64,000 nt of DNA from assembly GCF_008630915.1 (NCBI RefSeq), contig NZ_CP043909.1, positions 930,001-994,000 on the forward strand. The letters run 5' to 3'. Position 1 is the first letter of the stretch. The number at the start of each line of letters is the position of its first letter. This DNA is from Acinetobacter suaedae. GTDB taxonomy: Bacteria; Pseudomonadota; Gammaproteobacteria; Pseudomonadales; Moraxellaceae. The position numbers and the translations under genes were made by a program. This document shows, piece by piece, positions 19,101 through 26,383 of the stretch. The notes under the pieces were generated by a model that made no database searches, was not told the origin of the DNA, and saw only the letters and a program-made list of their open reading frames with translations.

Positions 19101-19978
19101 TGATGAGTCCGTTGACGCAGGCCTTCTCAAGTTTGATTTTACCAACACAAGATGAGTTAAATAAGTTGTGGGGTATCCAAGCCTATCAACCATTCCAAGC
19201 AAATCTTAGTCAGAAATATCCATTTAATAGCAGTGTAACCTTACAAGCTACCAGTAACGAAATTGGTCAGATTTTTGGGGAAACAGGTAGTATTTCTCGC
19301 TTTGTCAAAGAGGCTTTAGATCCATTTGTGATTCGTCGTGGCTATGTTTTGACGTCTAAAACTTGGAAAGATTTGGGTATTAGTTTAAACCCACAGTTTG
19401 TGATGGCATTCCAACAGTATGTTGCACCGATTAATGGTATGGCAACAGGCAGCTTAGATCAGCCTGCGGCTGCGCCAGCATCGAATCAATCTAATTTCCA
19501 ATTTTATCCATTACAAAACCCACAATTTTTGTCATATACCATTGATATTGATGGGCAACGTATGGTCTATGAAAACGGAATCCAGCAATGGGTGAACTTT
19601 GTATGGCCGAATAAAGGTGCGATACCAGGTGCACGAATCACGGCGGTTGATTTAGAAGGACAAACGCATACTATTTTCGATGAGCCAGGTGAATATGGTA
19701 TTAACCGCTTAATCGATGCTGCACAACGTAAAGAACAAAATGGTAGCTTTGAAATGGTTTGGAAGAGCAAAGCTGATCCATCATTATCATTAAAAGTGAA
19801 CTTTAGATTAATTAGTGGCAATAGCTCAGGCAATATTGGTTCGAGTCGCGGCTACGCAGGTCTACAACTGGTCGATAAGGTTGTGACTGAAAAAGCGGTT
19901 CGGGTCGTTTCTGCTCAAACCACACCAACAAATGCACAACCAGCAGCAACCCCGCCATCTCAAGGAGGCGCACGTTGA
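16169..19978 (+). CDS. tssM: TssM (IcmF family), T6SS envelope-spanning protein
   Basis: TssM spans the inner membrane and reaches through the periplasm to form the channel with TssL. It has 1269 residues: a two-helix hairpin (about 18-35 and 38-59), a cytoplasmic NTPase-like domain with an intact Walker A at 133-141 (GNPAAGKSS), a third membrane helix (about 447-469) and a long periplasmic part. The latter ends in the IcmF C-terminal domain (about 1090-1230) and a Thr/Pro/Ala tail. It lies in the rightward operon, 37 bases before tagF. Confidence 0.96.
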   Translation: MYIILGYLWQYITNPKAIIALSLFVALISSYSVIPRHIFFALVAAYVLGLIIYGIYWLIQRRRHAAQGEELANAIEQNTGAEQAQQAQQKDKAELQLIQQQMKESIQLIRKSKLGDKKGNAALYELPWYMVIGNPAAGKSSAIYNSGLKFPFEETHQKMVSAGLSGTRNCDWFFSTEGILLDTAGRYSVYSEDHSEWLGFLNILKKNRSKAPINGLIVIVSIAELVSQSPENSLKLAKNLRARIQDLTEKLEVVVPVYLVFSKMDLIAGFTEFFDCYESQEYNQAWGATLPYDQSSSHNAVELFEKHYSILYDGLKSVSTTHLSRRHSQNISPSVMTFPLEFKTLKPALKSFISTLFEENPYQFQPVFRGFYFTSALQEGVIESPMTENIAQEFQLEQIPNSNQEGTSHSVAPNHGYFLQGLFSNVILRDKDLVKQHINPAKKRQRYIAFIGALVGVSLVLGVWVWSYRNNQQLIADVQADLDKVVHLEKASGQQLSTQLEALLILQERLQQLDEFADNRPLKFSFGLYQGNQLRESLKTEYLKGIQQIVLTPTQQNIAQYLQRVKGNEATLKENHVNVEIKQVARTQQYLEPSDSNPQDAYNALKAYLMMSNPEYMDSSHLSDQVSRFWRSWLDANRGQMPRGEMIQDAEKILSYAMTLANQSGFPVLETDAQVVDQTRQVLLSVIRGMPARDRVYNEIKMRAAVRYPAVTVGQIVGEQNRNIVLGSYALPGVFTQKAWDEYVEHAIDDAANKPTDSKDWVLNSRQSDDLTFSGSPEQIRKQLVALYKQEYVAEWKKFLNGIYYAKADKFDQQVKHIDVLGEPQNSPIRVLLQRIAVETNWDNPIVQAELAIPEKGFIAWFKRKVLKSSDDQRTIQAMNNAQGAISQEYQMFYQLVRKRDDLQNKSLFDEYMNNLAQVRSKFNDLKTAGEIGPSAMALVKQTITDQTSVFNITQKYVDEKMMVGMKEADQQVAQKLLMSPLTQAFSSLILPTQDELNKLWGIQAYQPFQANLSQKYPFNSSVTLQATSNEIGQIFGETGSISRFVKEALDPFVIRRGYVLTSKTWKDLGISLNPQFVMAFQQYVAPINGMATGSLDQPAAAPASNQSNFQFYPLQNPQFLSYTIDIDGQRMVYENGIQQWVNFVWPNKGAIPGARITAVDLEGQTHTIFDEPGEYGINRLIDAAQRKEQNGSFEMVWKSKADPSLSLKVNFRLISGNSSGNIGSSRGYAGLQLVDKVVTEKAVRVVSAQTTPTNAQPAATPPSQGGAR

Positions 19979-20015
19979 TGATTAGGAAGATCTCGCAAGA
20001 CCTGAGGGAGAGCGT

Positions 20016-20975
20016 ATGCAACATGTAAGAACAACACCGTTGTATTATGGAAAGACGCCAGCCCGAGGGGATTTTATTAAATCTAAAGGGCAATATGCCT
20101 TAATCCAAGTGCTGGATCAGTGGATTACAGAGGCCTTAGAACATGCCATGTTAAGGCCCGATTTTAAGCAACGTTATGAAGCTCTACCTGCACTGGATTT
20201 TTTTATTGGTAATCCTTCAGAATCGATGTTTTTGGCTGCAAACTTGATTGCGAGCCAAGATAGCTCTGGTCGTCCATTTCCAATGGTACTGAGTCAACTT
20301 TTAGAAGTTGAGCAGCCTTATCAAAATTTATTGCTTGCGCCGTATTACTATAAGTCAGTATTGGTCGATTTATTTCAACGTAATCGTGTTTTGCGTAGTA
20401 TCCGTGATACTACGATTATGTTGGATAAACTTAATAATTTGCCCAATACCGTACAGTTATTTACAGCATCTGAATGTAATGCCTTTTATGAAAATCATAC
20501 GCTGCATTCTTTTGCGCAGTTGATGAAAATTAGCGTCTATAAACTCGCGCAAAGTATGATTGGCTTAGGGCTTTTATTGCAACCGATCTTAAAAAATGGT
20601 ACCAGTCGATTAAATAAAGTACTCATTTTGCCGATCAATAATCATATGTATTGTTATGAAATTGCTGCATTTTGGGTTGGGATGATTGGTCGATTCTTGC
20701 AAAACAGCAATACAGAGCTTTTGATTGGTATTTTGCATCGTGAAGAGCCGATCTTATTTATAGGCTTTCAAGGGGCAGATATCATGGCATTAAGTGATCT
20801 GTTTACCCAAAACATGCAAAGTGAACATTGGGTTTCTCTCATTCAAGCAGAATGGATCGATGCCTATCTTGAGCAAAATGCAGGTCTTGCAACTTTGGAA
20901 CAATCTCTGTGTCAGCGTCAGCTAAGTCTGAATCAAGGCTTAAAACTTTTCCGACAAACTTTTTTAGATGAATAA
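20016..20975 (+). CDS. tagF: TagF-domain T6SS regulator
   Basis: TagF proteins are post-translational repressors of T6SS assembly in several species. The N-terminal domain is clear: [16 protein letters not shown] (about 8-23), [15 protein letters not shown] and the [13 protein letters not shown] segment (about 89-101). The rest (about 150-319) is poorly conserved. No Fha-type partner or Ser/Thr kinase and phosphatase lies nearby, so any control here would not use the threonine phosphorylation pathway of Pseudomonas (inference). GAGGGAG precedes the ATG. Confidence 0.85.
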   Translation: MQHVRTTPLYYGKTPARGDFIKSKGQYALIQVLDQWITEALEHAMLRPDFKQRYEALPALDFFIGNPSESMFLAANLIASQDSSGRPFPMVLSQLLEVEQPYQNLLLAPYYYKSVLVDLFQRNRVLRSIRDTTIMLDKLNNLPNTVQLFTASECNAFYENHTLHSFAQLMKISVYKLAQSMIGLGLLLQPILKNGTSRLNKVLILPINNHMYCYEIAAFWVGMIGRFLQNSNTELLIGILHREEPILFIGFQGADIMALSDLFTQNMQSEHWVSLIQAEWIDAYLEQNAGLATLEQSLCQRQLSLNQGLKLFRQTFLDE

Positions 20976-20977
20976 AT

Positions 20978-21745
20978 ATGAGAAATAACCGTAAAGTTCT
21001 ACTAAGTACATTCATCATGGCTTGTTGTGGTTTGGTGCAAAGCCATACGGTGCTGGCTGCGCCAATTGTTGTTGAGGGCGTGGTTCCAAATGAATCAAGT
21101 AAACAAGCAATCTTAGTTAAAATGCAATCTGTATATGGGGCTGATCAGGTTGTGGACAAGATTCAGGTCCGTCCTGTTTCTGCTCCAAATGGGTGGAGCG
21201 ATTCTGTAACTCGTGTTATTACACCTGACCTTAAGAAAGTGAAGCAGGGGCAATTGCGTGTTCGTGGTACGCAGATTGAGCTTACAGGTAAAATGAGCAA
21301 TCCAAATGAAATTCAGCCGACTGCTTCGAATTTTCAGTCTTTGGTTCAGCAACCGTATCGTTTCAATGCTCAGCTTTCGGTCAATCTAGCTGAGCAGAAA
21401 GTGATTGATGATGCATTAAAAGATCGTATCATTGAATTTGAGTCTGGTAGTGCGATTCTGACTGAGACGGGTAAACGTATTTTGGATGAAATGGCAGTTG
21501 CCTTAAATAAAGTGGGTGGAAAACAAGTCAAAATCATTGGACATACAGATAGTTCAGGCGATGCCAGTCGAAATGTGATCTTGAGTAAAGAACGTGCTGT
21601 TGCAGTGCAGGATTATTTAGTCTCGAAGAATATTGCAACTGATCGTTTGAGTACTGAAGGTAAAGGGTCGAGTGAGCCGATTGCAGACAATGCGACGGCT
21701 GATGGTCGTCGTAAAAATCGTCGTATCGAGTTTGAAGTGCTTTAA
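20978..21745 (+). CDS. tagN: TagN, OmpA-like peptidoglycan-binding T6SS protein
   Basis: A secreted 255-residue protein: signal peptide (about 1-28, ending VLAA), a BON-like region (about 29-130) and a C-terminal OmpA domain (about 140-255). That domain has the peptidoglycan-binding pattern IIGHTDSSGDASRNVILSKE and the ending GRRKNRRIEFEV. It starts 2 bases after tagF. It probably fixes the secretion apparatus to the cell wall, a task that TssL extensions perform in other systems. Confidence 0.88.
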   Translation: MRNNRKVLLSTFIMACCGLVQSHTVLAAPIVVEGVVPNESSKQAILVKMQSVYGADQVVDKIQVRPVSAPNGWSDSVTRVITPDLKKVKQGQLRVRGTQIELTGKMSNPNEIQPTASNFQSLVQQPYRFNAQLSVNLAEQKVIDDALKDRIIEFESGSAILTETGKRILDEMAVALNKVGGKQVKIIGHTDSSGDASRNVILSKERAVAVQDYLVSKNIATDRLSTEGKGSSEPIADNATADGRRKNRRIEFEVL

Positions 21746-21774
21746 TTTTTTTAGAATATGAGAGGGATGTGATT

Positions 21775-22383
21775 ATGGCAACACCCTATATCGTACTAGG
21801 TTGCCCAACCACAGGTGGTGGAAAGGTGATCTCGGGTAACAGTAGTTTTTTGATCGAAGGTATTGCGATTGCATGTGTTGGAGATAAGGCCACTTGTCCA
21901 AAGCATCAGACTGTTGCAACGATTATAAGTGGCGACCCTTGTATGTTGGTAATGGGTAAAGCCGCGGCAAGAGTGAATGATAGTTTGTCCTGTGGATGCA
22001 AACTGTTGCCAAAACAAAATTTAGCAGTTCAGGATAATGGTGGTGGTTCAGCTATTAATACAAGTCCTGCTAGTAGTAAATTAAATACTAAAGAAAGTTT
22101 TTTAGAAAAAAAAGATAAAGAGATTACAGCACTTTACTGGTCATATGGTAGTGAATTAACTGTTTTAAAAGATAAATCTAGGTTTTTTAATGATTTGAAT
22201 CTTCATGTGGAGACTAGAGGATACTCTGATGGAGAACAGGTAAATATAACTATTGAATCTCAGGAAACAGAAATAGATGCTTTCGAATTATTTACTGTTT
22301 CTGTAAAAGTTAATAGTAATGGTAAGGGCATAATTAAAAATGTCTTTAAGGGTAAAAAAATATTAATAAACACAGGATATTAA
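21775..22383 (+). CDS. PAAR-domain spike protein with C-terminal extension
   Basis: PAAR proteins sharpen the VgrG spike and carry cargo. Residues about 1-85 form the glycine-rich PAAR domain (start MATPYIVLGCPTTGGG; GDPCMLVMGKAAARVNDSLS near the middle). The extension (about 105-202) is beta-rich and A+T-rich in codon use, and may be an adaptor for the amidase encoded next. I use the ATG at 21775, 7 bases after GAGGGA, rather than a GTG two codons earlier. The gene ends 2 bases before the amidase gene, pairing spike and cargo. No vgrG lies in the window, so VgrG must come from elsewhere. Confidence 0.85.
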   Translation: MATPYIVLGCPTTGGGKVISGNSSFLIEGIAIACVGDKATCPKHQTVATIISGDPCMLVMGKAAARVNDSLSCGCKLLPKQNLAVQDNGGGSAINTSPASSKLNTKESFLEKKDKEITALYWSYGSELTVLKDKSRFFNDLNLHVETRGYSDGEQVNITIESQETEIDAFELFTVSVKVNSNGKGIIKNVFKGKKILINTGY

Positions 22384-22385
22384 AT

Positions 22386-22931
22386 ATGGGGACAAATATA
22401 AGAGCTTCAGCTGGTGGGCAGTCATCTAATATACAAACCAATAGACCATTATTTAACGAACTTTGGGAAAATTATCCTGTAAAAATGCCAGCTGGTGAAG
22501 TTTATGAAATGGTTGGTGGAAATGCTTATGCATTATATACGGAGAATCCTGTAGGTTATGCAAATGCATGTGCTTTGAGGTTAAGCAGATCGTTTAATTA
22601 TGGGGGTATGCCAATCAAAAAAACAACTAAAGGTTATAAAGTTTCTGGAGGAGATGGCAAGTTATATCTGTTAAGAGTTAGAGAGATGATTAATTTTGTA
22701 GAGAATAATTTGGGTAAAGCAGATATTTCGATCAAACCAAATAATAATGAAGATGTGTCATCTCAAATACAAAATAAAAAAGGAATCATTATCTTTAATG
22801 TAACTGGTTGGGGGGATGCAACAGGTCATGTTACATTATGGAATGGTAGTGATTGTGGAGATAGTTGTTATTTTATTCATTCACAACCAACGGTTAGAAC
22901 AACTGATGTATTTTTTTGGGAGTTGAAGTAA
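22386..22931 (+). CDS. Tae4-type T6SS amidase effector
   Basis: Probably a peptidoglycan amidase injected into rivals; Tae4 enzymes cut the D-Glu to diaminopimelate bond. The NlpC/P60-like catalytic set is visible: C62 in NACALRLS, H148 in GHVTLWNG and D159 in GDSCY, with the 11-residue His-Asp spacing of Tae4. C157 and C161 could form the loop disulfide seen in that family. There is no signal peptide, as expected of a T6SS cargo. It lies directly after the PAAR gene and overlaps the immunity gene by one base. Base composition is clearly more A+T-rich than in the tss genes, which suggests acquired cargo. Confidence 0.88.
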   Translation: MGTNIRASAGGQSSNIQTNRPLFNELWENYPVKMPAGEVYEMVGGNAYALYTENPVGYANACALRLSRSFNYGGMPIKKTTKGYKVSGGDGKLYLLRVREMINFVENNLGKADISIKPNNNEDVSSQIQNKKGIIIFNVTGWGDATGHVTLWNGSDCGDSCYFIHSQPTVRTTDVFFWELK

Positions 22932-23296
22932 TGAAGCTGATCTGTATTTTATCTTTTATTTTTTTAACTACAGCTTGTCATGCAAAGAGTTACAACTTAA
23001 CTCAAGAACAGATGCAAATAAAGAATTTTGGTTTTAGTTATTGCTTAACAAAATTTAATAGTAAACCTTTGAGTGATGAAGCTTCCAAAGCAATGGGGGG
23101 GTATTTTCAAAAGGGTAACCATGATGAAAATGCGTATAAAAATATTAAGGAATTTATTAATAATTATGTGGTGAATGATAATAATGTATATAAGGATACA
23201 AATGATAAATCTATTTTGATGACTTGCCTAGATTTATATAACTTGAAAGAATACAATGATATTGTTAAGAAGCAAGATAAATTTATTTTTAGATAA
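22931..23296 (+). CDS. Tai4-type periplasmic immunity protein
   Basis: A 121-residue secreted protein that begins at an ATG overlapping the amidase stop (TAATG). The signal peptide is MKLICILSFIFLTTACHAKS, followed by a small helical domain with the FGFSYCLTKF segment (about 36-45) and two further Cys codons. Tai4 proteins have this size, periplasmic location and position behind tae4, and they bind the amidase active site to protect the producer. The family call rests on context and weak sequence resemblance. A Cys in the TAC sequence could alternatively be a lipidation site. Confidence 0.75.
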   Translation: MKLICILSFIFLTTACHAKSYNLTQEQMQIKNFGFSYCLTKFNSKPLSDEASKAMGGYFQKGNHDENAYKNIKEFINNYVVNDNNVYKDTNDKSILMTCLDLYNLKEYNDIVKKQDKFIFR

Positions 23297-23387
23297 AATT
23301 TATGATTTATTTTATATGGTGTTAATTGAAAACATAAGAAGATAGTTTAATTTAATAATGCTTTTTTCTTTATTTGAAGAGGGTGGA

Positions 23388-23798
23388 ATGTGGCTTTTTT
23401 TTATTGATAAGGGCATTAGGTTTTTTTAACTTGTTTTGATCACTATTATTGTAGGTTGCAAAGAAAATAAAGCAGAAAATTTTAAATATGAGTATTCTGA
23501 TCGTAAGCTTTGTGCTCTAAAATCGAATCATATTAAATCTGCAAATGAATTTGGTATGTTAGATAGCTCTTTTAAATATAAAGAGATTTTAGAGAATTTG
23601 TCTAATAAAAATAGTCATTATATTTTTTGTTTTGATATATCAAAAGTAAAATCAGATAGTTTGGAAACACAAATTAGATTAGAGATAAAAAAAGGAAAGT
23701 ATCTTAGACAATATGAGTTCATAAATTACTCTTGCTTATCTACCCAACATACAAGATTGAATCTATCTAAGAGCGAAATGATGAAAATATGTGGTTAA
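23388..23798 (+). pseudogene. Lipoprotein gene with an in-frame stop, possible orphan immunity gene
   Basis: From an ATG at 23388 (AGAGGG just upstream) the frame reads MWLFFIDKGIRFF, hits TAA at 23427, then continues with LVLITIIVGC and about 110 further residues to 23798. Joined, the two parts make a convincing lipoprotein signal peptide with lipobox IVGC. The stop lies directly after a run of seven T. A TTG at 23436 could in theory restart the frame but lacks a basic n-region and a ribosome site. The rest is a small, Lys/Ser-rich, A+T-rich protein of no family I know. Position after tae4/tai4 suggests a second, decayed immunity gene. Confidence 0.5.
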
Positions 23799-23861
23799 AG
23801 AACACAAAGTCTTTAATTTTATAAATAGAATCGCTAGTGAATAGATGCATTAAAAATTTAA

Positions 23862-23960
23862 GTCTCAGTTGATGATAAGATATCAATAAAAGAGCTGAAT
23901 TCACATCCAGACTGGCTAATTTTTGCTTTTGGTGTATCTTTACTGGGCGGTATGTTTTAA
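23862..23960 (+). pseudogene. Short coding remnant at the end of the T6SS cargo region
   Basis: A stop-to-stop stretch of 32 codons without a start reads like the tail of a membrane protein: DDKISIKELNSHPDWLIF, then a hydrophobic run ending in GGMF. It lies between the broken lipoprotein gene and modA. It may mark the edge of a deleted cargo gene. The evidence is only the protein-like composition. Confidence 0.25.
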
Positions 23961-23988
23961 AAATATATCGAAGCAGAGGAATATAAGA

Positions 23989-24759
23989 ATGCGGGTAAAG
24001 ATCAAAGCAATATGTATAGCTGTAGTGGTGGCAAGTGGTGGAGTGTTTACTCCACAAGTTTTTGCCAAGAGTACCGTGACTGTATATGCTGCTGCCAGTA
24101 TGACTGATGTGATCAATCAATTAACCCAAGACTATCAACAAAATAATAATGTTAAAATCAAAAATTCATATGCAGGTTCTTCAACTTTAGCTAAACAGAT
24201 TGAAGCTGGGGCGCCAGCTGATATTTTTATATCAGCAGATCAAGAGTGGATGAATTATTTAAAGAATAAAAAGTGGGTCAAAATACAAGATCGTGTGAAT
24301 CTGCTCGAGAACCGTTTAGTGGTGATTCGTCCTAAAAACCAATCCCTCACACTAAAAATGGAAAAAAACTTCGATCCAACGCTAAATCACAAAGGTCGAT
24401 GGTGTACTGGAAATACTCAAAGTGTGCCCGTTGGTCGATATGCAAAACAGGCTTTAACATCACTCAGTTGGTGGAACAAAGTTGAACCCCATATGGTGGA
24501 AACCGAAGATGTTCGTGCAGCGCTTAATTTTGTTGCACGTGGAGAGTGTCGAGCAGGTATTGTTTATGCAACAGATGCGGCGATCAGTCGAAATGTCGAG
24601 GTTGCAGGCGTATTTCCAAAAAATAGTCATACTCCCATTATTTATCCAATAGGTTTACTAAAAAATAATCCTGAGGCCGTGAAATTCTATCAGTTTCTAC
24701 GTAGTGATCGTGCAGCTTTGGTCTTCAGAAAATATGGTTTTAGTGTTCTTGTACCATGA
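23989..24759 (+). CDS. modA: ModA, periplasmic molybdate-binding protein
   Basis: Captures molybdate for the ModBC transporter, supplying molybdenum cofactor synthesis. The start at 23989 gives a signal peptide (about 1-25, ending VFA, then KSTVTVYAAASMTD) and has AGAGGA 8 bases upstream; an upstream in-frame start would spoil the signal peptide. ModA features include VYAAASMTD (about 30-38), YAGSSTLAKQIEAGAPADIF and the ligand-binding ALNFVARGECRAGIVYATDA region. Its stop overlaps modB (ATGA). Confidence 0.93.
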   Translation: MRVKIKAICIAVVVASGGVFTPQVFAKSTVTVYAAASMTDVINQLTQDYQQNNNVKIKNSYAGSSTLAKQIEAGAPADIFISADQEWMNYLKNKKWVKIQDRVNLLENRLVVIRPKNQSLTLKMEKNFDPTLNHKGRWCTGNTQSVPVGRYAKQALTSLSWWNKVEPHMVETEDVRAALNFVARGECRAGIVYATDAAISRNVEVAGVFPKNSHTPIIYPIGLLKNNPEAVKFYQFLRSDRAALVFRKYGFSVLVP

Positions 24760-25451
24760 TGATGCTTAGTCCTGAAGAAATCGAGATTTTAAAATTATCC
24801 TGTAAGGTGGCGGCAACTTGTCTCATCTTTAGTTTGGTCCCTGCAACCATTATGGCGTGGGTACTGGCTCGAAAAGAATTCTGGGGTAAGTCTTTATTAG
24901 AGACTTTGGTCTTTTTACCTTTGGTATTACCGCCTGTTGTACCAGGCTATTTACTCTTACAGTTGTTTGGCAATCGTGGTTTTTTTGGACAATATCTGGC
25001 ACCGTTGGGAATTGAATTTGCATTTAATTGGAAAGGGGCTGTACTCGCATCTGCTGTGATGGGTTTTCCACTATTGGTTCAGTCAATTCGACTAGCAATC
25101 GAATTGGTTGATCAGCGTTTAGAAATGGCTGCCAAAACCTTAGGTGCTTCTTCTTTTGGTGCTTTTATGCAGGTGACTTTGCCATTGGCAAGTAGTGGGA
25201 TTCTGGTAGGGAGCATTTTGTGTTTTTGTCGAAGTCTAGGTGAGTTTGGCGCAACCATTACCTTTGTGGGGAATATTGCAGGCGAAACCCGTACTTTACC
25301 ACTGGCAATGTATAGTTTAATGCAGCAACCTGACACTGAAGCTGCGCTGTGGCGACTCATTATTTTGTCATTATCCGTGGCATTTTTTGCTTTATGGTTT
25401 GCGCAATGGTTCAATCGGTATCAGAAAAATAAGCGTGGTTATTCGATATGA
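24756..25451 (+). CDS. modB: ModB, molybdate ABC transporter permease
   Basis: Membrane channel of the molybdate importer. The 231 residues contain about five hydrophobic helices and the ABC-permease EAA-type loop, here MAAKTLGASSFGAFMQVTLP (about 125-144), where ModC docks. It overlaps modA and modC by 4 bases each, giving tight translational coupling. Confidence 0.93.
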   Translation: MMMLSPEEIEILKLSCKVAATCLIFSLVPATIMAWVLARKEFWGKSLLETLVFLPLVLPPVVPGYLLLQLFGNRGFFGQYLAPLGIEFAFNWKGAVLASAVMGFPLLVQSIRLAIELVDQRLEMAAKTLGASSFGAFMQVTLPLASSGILVGSILCFCRSLGEFGATITFVGNIAGETRTLPLAMYSLMQQPDTEAALWRLIILSLSVAFFALWFAQWFNRYQKNKRGYSI

Positions 25452-26065
25452 TCGACTGTCAGTTACATGTTCAACAGGGGCAGTTTATTTTAAACCAAAC
25501 TTTCCAATCTGATCAGCCTGTAATTGGTTTATTTGGTGCTTCAGGATCGGGAAAAACGACTATTTTGCACAGTATTGCGGGATTGATTACTCCGCAAACA
25601 GGTTGGATTAAAATTCAAGATCAACTGTGGTTTGATCAATCTCAGCGAATTAACTGGAGCACCCAACAACGCCGTGTCGGTTTGGTTTTTCAAGATGCCC
25701 AGCTTTTTCCACATAAAACAGTGATGCAGAATTTAGTGTTTGGATTTAAGCATATTCAGCCACAACAACGCCGATTCGAAGTGGACTACATCGTAGAATT
25801 ACTCAAACTAGATCATTTACTGCATCGAATGCCGATTAAACTTTCAGGAGGGGAAAAGCAACGTGTGGCATTAGGCCGTGCATTGCTTTACTCGCCAAAA
25901 TTGTTGTTATTGGATGAGCCTTTATCTGCTTTGGATGCAGCTCACAAAGCTGAAATTATTCCTTTTTTTCAGCAGGTGATACAGGAGATTAAAATACCGA
26001 TGCTCTATGTCAGTCATGATAAATCTGAAATTGAACAACTGACTCATGAGATTTGGTACCTATAA
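25448..26065 (+). CDS. modC: ModC, molybdate ABC transporter ATPase (short form)
   Basis: Energises molybdate uptake. Walker A GASGSGKTT (about 29-37), signature LSGGEKQRVALGRAL and Walker B LLLLDEPLSALD are all intact. At 205 residues it stops soon after the H-loop (YVSHDKSEIEQL) and lacks the C-terminal MOP/TOBE molybdate-sensing domain of the E. coli protein (about 350 residues), so it cannot show that type of trans-inhibition. Its last 6 bases overlap the convergent regulator gene. Confidence 0.92.
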   Translation: MIDCQLHVQQGQFILNQTFQSDQPVIGLFGASGSGKTTILHSIAGLITPQTGWIKIQDQLWFDQSQRINWSTQQRRVGLVFQDAQLFPHKTVMQNLVFGFKHIQPQQRRFEVDYIVELLKLDHLLHRMPIKLSGGEKQRVALGRALLYSPKLLLLDEPLSALDAAHKAEIIPFFQQVIQEIKIPMLYVSHDKSEIEQLTHEIWYL

Positions 26066-26326
26066 ATAACGTTGCAATAAAGTTAAGAATTTCTGTACTT
26101 CTTCATCATTCACCTGTTCTGGATCTTTGAATACATGTTGCTTTAAGTGCTGTTCAATCAGTTGATTCATTAAACCATTGACGGCACCTTTAATCGCGGC
26201 AACTTGTTGTAATACCTCTATACAAGATTGGTCGGGAAGGGTTAATGACTTTTCAACCGCATTGAGCTGACCTTGAAGTCGTTTTACCCGATTCAAAATT
26301 TTTTTGTCGTGATGCAGATGCGCCAT
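26060..26326 (-). CDS. RcnR/DmeR-type nickel/cobalt-responsive repressor
   Basis: An 88-residue all-helical CsoR/RcnR-family DNA-binding protein. It keeps the full nickel/cobalt ligand set of RcnR: H3, C35, H60 and H64 (FrmR-type proteins have Glu at 64). It should repress the divergent efflux gene and release DNA when Ni or Co binds. The RVKRLQGQL segment (about 13-21) is the DNA-contact helix of the family. A palindrome with a G-tract (26347-26367) lies between the two genes. Confidence 0.85.
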   Translation of the reverse strand: MAHLHHDKKILNRVKRLQGQLNAVEKSLTLPDQSCIEVLQQVAAIKGAVNGLMNQLIEQHLKQHVFKDPEQVNDEEVQKFLTLLQRYL

Positions 26327-26346
26327 TCCTTTTCTCCAGAAAAATA

Positions 26347-26367
26347 ATATACTACTGGGGAGTATAT
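26347..26367. promoter_or_regulatory. Probable RcnR/DmeR operator
   Basis: ATATACT (26347-26353) and AGTATAT (26361-26367) are perfect inverted repeats around ACTGGGG. RcnR-family sites consist of a G/C tract flanked by A/T-rich inverted repeats, and this one sits between the divergent repressor and efflux genes. It contains TACTGGGGAGTA, close to the known RcnR core, which has six G. Confidence 0.75.
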
Positions 26368-26383
26368 TTTAAAGTCTCTCAAT

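Noticed and set aside
20978..23296. A vgrG gene expected beside the PAAR gene
   Set aside because: No VgrG-like coding region is present in the window; VgrG must be encoded elsewhere.
23923..23988. N-terminal extension of modA by 22 residues
   Set aside because: It would precede a complete signal peptide, overlaps a separate coding remnant, and the ATG at 23989 has a better ribosome site.
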